A stretch of DNA of 64,000 nucleotides. Source: Medicago truncatula (Eukaryota; Streptophyta; Magnoliopsida; Fabales; Fabaceae). Positions 56,001 through 64,000 of the stretch are shown piece after piece (the first letter of the stretch is position 1; each line of letters starts with the position of its first letter). Location of the stretch: NCBI RefSeq assembly GCF_003473485.1, contig NC_053046.1:2738001-2802000 (forward strand), written 5' to 3'. Below the pieces are notes generated by a model. The model was not told the DNA's origin. It was given only the letters and a program-made list of their open reading frames with translations, and made no database searches. The position numbers and the translations under genes are program-made.

Positions 56001-58779
56001 TCTATCTTCAAGAATGATTTTTTTGGGATTAATTGCTCTTCCAAGTGTATACTACTTTTTTGTGTCACTTATAACTTATGTAATCATTTAATTATTATTG
56101 ACAAATATTGTGTAATCATTTTAAATTAAACCGAACGATACATTGGATGTCATTTTTATTTCCATGAAGACAATAACTTTTGATTTTTCTAAGAATTGCA
56201 TTATATGTTTTTAATTTTTTTGATATGTTTAGAGTAAACTTTTGTTAACACCACAATAAATCTCTTTTCATGCATATGCGCCTATAGTCCTTGAATTGTA
56301 AAATAACTTGGGCAAGTAACACATTAAATTGAAGTTACCATAATAACTATAAGAAAACCTTAAATGGAAAATAACAACTGTTTTCTATAACTATTTGAGG
56401 CTAAGCCTTTTAGAAGAAGATGGGGGACAAGTGCTTACCTCAGCTGCAGCAACAATTTCATAGAATTCTCGAAGTACCATTTTTGTCAATAGTTTTGTAT
56501 TTACTATCACAGGCTTCCCAATAGTGAGAGTACCCGTCTTGTCAAAAACAATGCAGTTTACCTATAACAAGACAGTCATAAACACACTCAAATATAAATC
56601 CAAATCCAAAAAAATAAAATAAAACCATGAATGCTTTTATAGATGGTTTTGATATGCTACAACAAGTATCCAAGGAACACTTTCTCCTTTTTAACATTAT
56701 AGACAGTTGTGAGATAGAACGAACATATTGATATTCAATAACACTATCTCTTTTAATCTAGCATAACAAACACCGGTTCTTTATATGAAATGAACATGGT
56801 ATAAAATATAAACATGACAACTCTTTTCCTAAACATATTTGACAATTGGACTAATTAGCAGAAATGGCCATCATTGTTCAATTTTTAGCCAACCAACATT
56901 CACAGAGAAAATCCATAATTCAAGGAGCTAGCTAATCTAATTCTAAAGACAAATGCTAACCTTATGTGCACTTTCCAAAGCTTGCCCCCCTTTGATCAAT
57001 ACACCCTGAGATGCACCAACTCCAGTTCCAACCATAACAGCGGTAGGTGTGGCTAAACCCAAAGCACAAGGGCAAGCAATAACCATGACAGATATTCCAA
57101 ACTGCAGAGCAAGCTCAAAGCTGTCCATGGAAGACGGAATCCAAGATTTCGGGTAAGCGTTATATTTTCCAGCTAAGAACCAGGCAAGCCAAGTTGAAAA
57201 TGAGATCAAGATCACCTACAAAGCAATAGAATCCACATGTCACTTTAAACTTCAACTAGTAAAGATTCCATGCAAGATTACACTGACATGTAAATTCTAC
57301 AGATTATTCTTCAAAAAATCAAGAAAATTGAATAGAAAAGGTTAATAAACTCATATCATATCATTATAATATGGTATAATATAATTACCAAAGGCACAAA
57401 GTATTTGGAAATGCGATCAGCAAACTTCTGGACAGGAGCTTTAGCCATCTGAGCAGACTCAACAAGTCGTACAATCTGTGAAAGAGCACTTTCTGATCCA
57501 ACCTTTGTTGCCTTTACATGCAAGACACCATTTTCATTCAAAGTTCCACCAATAACAGTATCATCTTTCCTCTTAGACACGGGACGTGCCTCACCTGTTA
57601 TCATACTCTCATTCACATGACTCTGCCCCCAAACAACGAGCCCATCAGAAGCAACTTTTGCACCCGGAATAATCTTAATCACATCATTCTTCTGAACCAA
57701 CCTACTATCAATTTCTTCCTCCCCAACAACATTCCCTTCACCATCCAAACTCAACAATATAGCAGTATCAGGTGTCAAATTCATTAACTTTGCAATTGCA
57801 TTTGATGTTTTCCCCTTAGCTAAAACCTCAAGATACTTTCCTAATAGAATAAACGAAATAAGCATCGCACTAGTCTCAAAGAAATCAGTACCTTCAAAAA
57901 CCTTAGAAGTAGCAGCTCTCAAAACAGAATAAACAGAATAGAAATAAGCTGCATTTGTTCCCAGTGCTATCAGCACATCCATATTAGCAGAACCACGGCG
58001 CAATGATTTATAAGCACCAGTATAAAATCGCCACCCGAAAATGAACTGCACTGGTGTTGCAAGCACCCAACGAATAACCTCTCCAATAGTAAGCATCTTC
58101 ACGATTTTCGAATCCAATAAATTTTTTATTCCAGGTATATACATAAACACCATGGAAGTTAGAAAAACTGGAACGGTAAACACCAAACTCCATAAAAAAG
58201 ATTTGTAATAGCTTTTAATTTCCTTTTTTCTATGAGCATCTCTTCTTCCACCTTCACTAGGAAATATTTTCGCCTTCAAATTTCCATTACTAGTTTCTAC
58301 AATCACATTAATGAAATCCCTTGGCCCTGTTATGTCTGCTTTATAAGAAAGCGAAATTTTGTTGAACTCGAGATTGGTGTGTAATTCTAAAACTCCAGGG
58401 AGTGATCGGAGAGAATCTTCGACGAGTTTGATCATGTCATTATTGGTGAGATCACCTTCCACGTGGAGATCGATTTTGCTTAAGTCTTCACTTGAACTAA
58501 TGAGTGTTGCTTCAAATCCAGCTTCATCTACAGCTTCCAAGATTTGGCTATGAGTAATGATGTTTGGATTGTAATGAACTTGAGCTTCTTCTGTTGCTAA
58601 AGCTACTTGGGCTCCAACAACTCCAGAGAGGGCTTTTAGGGCTGATTCAACCGCGGTGGAACACGACGTGCATGTCATTCCTTTTATTTGTATACGGCAT
58701 ACTTGAATAGTGTTCTCATTCGTTACATCTGTTAGTAACGCGGCGTCAAATCCAGCATCCTCAATTGCCTCACAAATAG
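50088..58779 (-). CDS. HMA5: Copper-transporting P1B-ATPase HMA5, 5' end cut by an LTR element
   Basis: Five visible exons: 57389-58779, 56961-57215, 56439-56561, 51197-51673, 50088-50537. This is a heavy-metal ATPase that exports Cu(I), in roots for copper detoxification. Motifs in order: second metal-binding domain with GMTCTSC, membrane part with [22 protein letters not shown], ion-binding [13 protein letters not shown], phosphorylation site [32 protein letters not shown] and [19 protein letters not shown], ending in [15 protein letters not shown]. All are intact and the wording follows Arabidopsis HMA5 closely. The first visible codons ([10 protein letters not shown]) are the end of metal-binding domain 1; at 58779 the reading passes straight into a retrotransposon LTR, within the codon for Thr of the family's ETIREAIEDAG. 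The N-terminus and first GMTC site are beyond the element, outside the window. Intron 3 is unusually long (4.8 kb). As it stands the gene is disrupted in the coding part. Confidence 0.9.
51674..56438. other. 4.8-kb intron 3 of HMA5
   Basis: The intron is far longer than its neighbours and probably holds inserted DNA. 51750-52140 is a less AT-rich block with CCTCCAATCC/CCTCCAATGCC phrases. Plus-strand splice-like pieces occur (acceptor TTCTTAG before GAGAGAAAGGATGATGAAGA near 52621; GTTTGCAG before GAAGACCAAAAAGGTGAGCA near 53363). A 123-codon plus frame lies at 55163-55534. GACTAGATTTTGTCAA-like phrases recur at 54800-54905. A diverged repeat (ACTCACTTTTTGTTTA..CTTCCTCCTCATAGTG) occurs at 55588-55670 and 55812-55905. 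No protein family was recognised. Confidence 0.45.
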
Positions 58780-59534
58780 TGTAACACCCCGTTACCCAAA
58801 AGCAATAAAATAGCATATAAACATCAGAGTATTTCACCAAACGGGCATGCTACATTGCAAATTCAAAATTCTTAAATAGAAAATAAAACTATTTAATTCA
58901 ACATCAGTCATAACTTCAAAATAATGCAGCGGAAAGTTTTGCATTTCAATAACAACCACAACGATGTAAATCTCCAACAATATCCTGGCATTAAGCCTAA
59001 ACAACAAAAGTCAACCAACAAAGGGCCACATCATCAAGTTCCAAAATTTGATAAATAGGAGGAAAACAACAATAAAATAATATAAATATTCCCATCCCAC
59101 GTATCAGAGCCCTAGACACGACAATGAGCCACCACCAACTACTCGGGATCACCTGCAAGTTACCCATAGGAAGGGCAACGTTTTCAAGCAGAAGGGGTGA
59201 GATTCACAACAATAAATATAGATATTAAAATCATCAAATGAATCTAACACCCTAAAACTTCAAATATAATAATCTTGCAAATATCAATATTTAATTCACA
59301 AGTCACAACAACATCACCATAATAATCCATTTAGCAAGTATGTATACAATGTACATATTACCAATAACATCAACAACACATCAAGATCGCAATGAATATA
59401 TATAAATAAATGTATATTCAACATCAACATCAGATAAACCTGAAACAACAACCAAGACTCATGCAAATGACATGACCACTGCTAAGACACCATCTTAGAC
59501 TTCTTAATGAAATGCATTATGCATGTGGTACCAA

Positions 59535-59643
59535 TCAGGACCGAAGCCCTCACCGCTTTTGAATGGTTAAAGCATTCATCAGGACCGAAGCCCTCACCGC
59601 TGTTGAGCAACTAGTACTCCAGGACCGAAGCCCTCACCGCTGT
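59535..59643. repeat. Triple repeat within the LTR
   Basis: AGGACCGAAGCCCTCACCGC occurs at 59537, 59581 and 59621, with 20-24 bases of different sequence between copies. Confidence 0.9.
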
Positions 59644-59894
59644 TTTATGCATATGCAATGGACCTACTTGTGTATATCTACATACAACTGACCATGCAAT
59701 GCAACTCCATATGACTCCAATTAATACAACATGTATGGTTTAATAAATAATCATACATCGTAGCCATCAGCAATAACAACAACCAGCAATTCATCAATCC
59801 ATAATAATGCACAATTAAATAAAACTATGCTCAAATCCAACAATCTCAAACCACTACAAATCATACAGGCAAGTTAGCACTCAGGAACTGTGCA

Positions 59895-60255
59895 ACTCGC
59901 CTCGCGAGCACATCTGCTCGCCATGGCGAGTTCACAAAAACAGTAGCTCGCCGTGGCGAGTTCAAGGCGAACTCAAGGCGAGTGAAAATCAGGTACTCTC
60001 GGGAAAAGTGACATTTCCCCACTCAAACTCCAATTCTAAGCTCCCTATTCATCTTTCTAACCTAAAACTTCCACCATTCATCATTAAAATCATCTAGGTA
60101 CCTTAAACCATCCCCAAAACATCTTATAACAACTTTTCAAAAATCAAGTTTTAATCTGGGCTACTCGCCATGGCGAGTTGGACTGCTCGCGAGGCGAGCT
60201 ATGAAGTTGCTCACTCGCCATGGCGAGCACAGCTACTCGCGAGGCGAGCGATGAA
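59895..60255. repeat. CTCGCCATGGCGAG / CTCGCGAGGCGAG palindrome array within the LTR
   Basis: About nine copies or half-copies of the GCTCGCCATGGCGAGTT or CTCGCGAGGCGAGC unit are spread over 360 bases. Each is a near-perfect palindrome and GC-rich in an AT-rich LTR. Confidence 0.85.
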
Positions 60256-60919
60256 CTTCTGTACGGGCAGAAAACTGGTTTTACCCAAAAATCCCATTTT
60301 TCTTCCAATCACTCCCCAAATCAGTTTACAGATGCAAATTAACTTTCTGTATGCACTTAGAACCTATTTCTAACAACAAATTCATGCTTACAACTTCAAA
60401 ACTACAATTTCATCAAAAACCCAAAATCCCCAATTTCTACCAAAACCTGTTAAACTCAAAATCAGACTTTAAATTCTACACCATTGAAGTAAACCCCACC
60501 CTTACCTTAGTTCAGAATGAAAAATGCACAGCAAAAAGGGTTCCTCTGGTTCTTCTCTCTTGCTCCTGGTTTTCTCTTCCTTGGCTTGGTTTCACGTAAA
60601 ACTGTTTCTGACTCCCACTTTCTATTTTCTTAACTTCCCACTTAAGAGTAACTCCCTCCTGATTACACTTAACTCCCCCAAATTCCTAATAACTCCAATT
60701 AATTCCCCAAACACCAAAATAATTAATATTTCATACTTATTTTAATTATTATTAAATAAACCATATAATAAAATAATATACCATATAAATCACCCAAAAT
60801 CACACATATAAATATAAGCATATGCATATACTCCACATAAATCACCAAACCATCATATATAAATATATATATACTCCACATAGTTTAAAATTAATTAAAT
60901 AAATAACTAGGGCGTTACA

Positions 60920-60931
60920 ACTCTCCCCAAA
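60920..60931 (-). other. Putative polypurine tract of the Gypsy element
   Basis: TTTGGGGAGAGT on the minus strand lies directly before the LTR start TGTAAC, where plus-strand synthesis is primed in this family. Confidence 0.6.
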
Positions 60932-60960
60932 TCACAGAATTTCGTCCTCGAAATCTTACC

Positions 60961-63900
60961 TCAAGCAAACAACTCCGGATACGACTCCCGCATCCTACTC
61001 TCCAGCTCCCAAGTCAAACTTTCACCAGTCGCTCCACCCCAAACGACTCTCACAAGAGGTATCTCTTTACCTCTCAAGGACTTCACCTTTCTGTCATCAA
61101 TCCTCAGCGGCATAGTCTCAACTGTCAGGTTGTCTCTAACCTGTACATCATCCCTTGGAATCACATGAGAAGGATCCGCAACATACTTACGAAGCTGAGA
61201 AACATGAAACACATCATGCAAGTTCGAAAGATGTGGTGGCAAACCAACTCTATATGCCACAGTACCAACTCTCTCTGAAATCTGATACGGACCAATAAAC
61301 TTAGGAGTCAACTTCCTCGACTTCAAAGCCCGACCAACACCCGTCAAAGGAGTGACCCTCAGAAAAACATGATCACCCTCCTGAAACTCAAGATCCTTCC
61401 TTCGCTTGTCATGGTAACTCTTCTGTCGACTCTGCGAAGCTTTCATCTTTTCTCTTATCAACCTGACTTTCTCAGTAGTCTCCTGTACCAAATCTGGTCC
61501 CAACACAACACTCTCACCCGACTCAAACCAGCATAAAGGAGTCCTACACCTCCGACCATACAAGGCTTCGAACGGTGCCATACCAATACTCGAGTGATAG
61601 CTGTTGTTATAAGTAAACTCAATCAAAGGCAAGTGATTGTCCCAAGCTCCACCTTGCTCAAGCACACACACTCTCAACAAATCTTCCAATGATTGAATTG
61701 TCCTCTCCGACTGACCATCTGTCTGAGGATGATAAGCCGAACTCAACTTCAATTTCGAACCCAAGGCGTCCTGTAAACTTTTCCAGAACCTAGAAGTGAA
61801 CCTCGGATCTCTATCTGACACAATGCTAGACGGAACACCATGAAGCTTCACCACACTGTGAATGTAAATCTCTGCTAACTGTGCTACCGGATAACTAATA
61901 TTAATAGGAATGAAATGTGCCGACTTCGTCAACCGGTCGACAACTACCCAAATAGCGTCATGCCCTCTCGGAGTGTTCGGTAAACTCGTTACAAAATCCA
62001 TAGAGATACTGTCCCACTTCCACTCCGGTACATCTAACGGTGTCAATAACCCTGCAGGCTTCTGATGCTCAACCTTGGACTTCTGACAAATCAAACAGGC
62101 ATAAACAAACTGAGCAACATCTCTTTTCAAACCGGACCACCAAAACAATTTCTTCAAATCATGATACATCTTTGTAGCCCCCGGGTGAATACTCAAACTA
62201 CTCTTGTGACTCTCCTCAAGAATCAACTTCTTCAACTCTTCATTGTCAGGAATACAAACTCTACCTCTGAACCTCAGCACATCCTGATCATCAACTTTGA
62301 AATCACTATCCTCAGTGTCATTACCAGAAGTCATCAAATCAACAACCTTCAAATCCTCTTTCTGAGCTTCTCGGATACTGTTCAAGAAGTCACTATCAAT
62401 TTTCAACATTCCCAACTGTATACTCTGGGGTGACAATTCACAGACAAGACTCATGTCTCTGAACTGTTCTAACAATTCAAACTCCTTCACCATCAAAGCA
62501 GACATGTGCAAAGTTTTCCTACTCAAAGCATCAGCAACCACATTGGCCTTACCAGGATGGTAATTCAAGCCAAAATCAAAATCCTTCAGTAACTCTAACC
62601 ACCTCATCTGCCTCATGTTCAGTTCCTTCTGGTCAAATAAATACTTCAAACTTTTATGATCACTGAACACCTCAAATCTGGAACCGTACAAATAATGCCT
62701 CCAAATTTTTAGAACAAAAACCACCGCAGCTAACTCCAGGTCATGTGTAGGATAATTCTTCTCATGAACACGCAATTGCCTAGAAGCATACGCTACCACC
62801 TTACCATCTTGCATCAGAACACCACCTAAGCCCAGCTTAGATGCATCACAGTACACAACAAACGGTTCTTCTGGTTTAGGCAAAATCAAAACAGGAGCAG
62901 TTGTCAATCTTCGCTTCAATTCATTGAAACTACTCTCACACTGAGCATCCCACACAAAAGACTTACCCTTACAAGTCAACTGTGTCAACGGAAGAGCCAA
63001 CTTCGAAAACCCTTCTATGAACCTGCGGTAATAACCAGCCAAACCCAGAAAACTTCTGATCTCAGTTACCGACTTCGGAGTCTCCCATTGTGATACCGCA
63101 TCAACTTTTGAAGGATCCACTGCAATACCACTACCAGAAATAATGTGACCCAGAAAGCTCACTTCACTTAACCAGAACTCACATTTCGACAACTTTGCAT
63201 ACAATCTCTTTTCCTTCAACACTTGCAACACTATTCTCAGATGCTCCGCATGCTCCTCCTCATTCTTGGAATAGATTAAAATATCATCAATAAACACCAC
63301 AACAAACTTATCCAGAAAAGCATGGAAAATTCGGTTCATGTACTCCATAAAAACACCAGGCGCATTAGTAACACCGAAAGGCATCACTTTGTACTCGTAA
63401 TGACCATAACGTGTCCTAAAGGCCGTCTTCTGCATATCCTCATCCTTCACCTTTATCTGATGATAACCAGACCTCAAATCAATCTTACTAAATATCTTAG
63501 CACCAACCAATTGATCCATCAAGTCGTCAATTCTAGGAAGCGGATACCTGTTCTTGATCGTAACTTTGTTCAACTGACGGTAATCTATACACAATCTCAT
63601 ACTACCATCCTTCTTCTTTACCAACAACACCGGTGCTCCCCAAGGTGAAACACTGGGTCTTACAAACTTCTTATCTAACAGATCCTCCAACTGCTTCTTC
63701 AACTCAGCTAACTCAGAAGCTGACATACGGTACGGTGCCATCGACACCGGCTTAGTTCCTGGAACAAGATCAATTGAAAATTCAACCTCCCTTTCTGGTG
63801 GCACATCAGGAATCTCATCCGGGAATACTTCTGGAAATTCATTCACTACCGGTAACCCATCAATCACAGCTTGATTTTCTAACGACAATTGTGTCATTAG

Positions 63901-64000
63901 AGAATACATCAAAATTCCATCACGTTCAAACTGTTTCATCTGTTTTGTAGACAGAAGCTCAACCTCACCTTCTTCTTCAGCAGAAGAGAAATGTACCGTC
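60961..64000 (-). mobile_element. Ty3/Gypsy chromovirus-type pol region (Tekay/Del-like), running off the window
   Basis: The frame is open from 63939 (and on to the window edge) down to 60961, at least 992 residues. In order: reverse transcriptase ([20 protein letters not shown] and [13 protein letters not shown]), RNase H ([33 protein letters not shown]), integrase zinc finger ([18 protein letters not shown]), integrase core ([53 protein letters not shown]) and a chromodomain-like end ([16 protein letters not shown]). This order and end mark the chromovirus branch. Gag, protease and the other LTR are outside the window. The visible part looks whole. Confidence 0.93.

Larger units (their letters stand above)
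58780..60919 (-). mobile_element. 3' LTR of a Ty3/Gypsy retrotransposon (fossil)
   Basis: On the minus strand the LTR runs TGTAACGCCC...GGGGTGTTACA (2140 bp, TG...CA ends with a short inverted repeat). It is next to a purine run (TTTGGGGAGAGT) at about 60920-60931 that fits a polypurine tract, and to the pol frame on the other side. The other LTR is beyond the window, so age and target duplication cannot be judged. It contains three copies of AGGACCGAAGCCCTCACCGC and many GCGAG palindromes. Confidence 0.88.

Noticed and set aside
62065-63648. Plus-strand frames opposite the Gypsy pol frame
   Set aside because: Antisense shadows without any recognised domain.
1-64000. CRISPR arrays, bacterial-type operons, tRNA or rRNA genes
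   Set aside because: No regularly spaced direct repeats, no cloverleaf with matched A and B boxes and no rRNA sequence were seen; the window is plant nuclear DNA.

Overview
The window is AT-rich plant nuclear DNA: intron-bearing genes with GT-AG borders, plant-only gene families and dense small transposons. The gene set and repeat types suggest a legume, most like Medicago truncatula; that species call is inference. From memory of the Arabidopsis map, five of the gene families sit next to each other on chromosome 1 (HMA5, XUT1, GPX8, an AT-hook AHL pair and JMJ17, At1g63440 to At1g63490). They occur here in the same relative order, so this looks like a conserved ancestral block loosened by insertions.

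Layout. 1-9459: last twenty visible exons of a KDM5/JARID1-type histone demethylase (JMJ17-like, + strand), with a Mutator-like MITE and a Stowaway MITE in its introns. 12208-14815: a six-exon YqgF/RuvX-fold nuclease gene (+) with a fragment of a PPR gene in intron 1. 16234-19927: a small MITE, then a 3.47-kb element with terminal inverted repeats and a 9-bp target duplication. Its only visible gene is a decayed plant mobile domain (PMD) gene. 20230-21572: a SINE and a long foldback element. 22248-25506: an AHL AT-hook/PPC gene (+). 26505-28185: glutathione peroxidase GPX8 (-). 29864-31435 and 33825-35468: tandem GT47 exostosin genes of the XUT1/MUR3 type (-), separated by the 3' part of a LINE. 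37276-37551: a small secreted Cys-containing peptide (-). 40325-43513: a four-C2-domain MCTP membrane protein (-). 44-50 kb: mostly intergenic, with an NUG2 GTPase gene fragment and a tiny SINE head. 50088-58779: copper ATPase HMA5 (-), cut in its first metal-binding domain by a Ty3/Gypsy chromovirus-type retrotransposon. The element's 3' LTR (58780-60919) and pol frame (60961 onward) fill the rest of the window.

The genes form no operon or pathway. Chromatin (JMJ17, AHL), peroxide reduction (GPX8), cell-wall xyloglucan (XUT1), cell-to-cell or ER contact (MCTP) and copper export (HMA5) are independent housekeeping or root functions. The most unusual items are the PMD-only Mutator-like element with palindromic subterminal arrays, the exonic LTR insertion in HMA5 whose frame is continuous with the exon, the GPX8 tail enlarged by a short internal duplication, and the PPR and NUG2 gene scraps.
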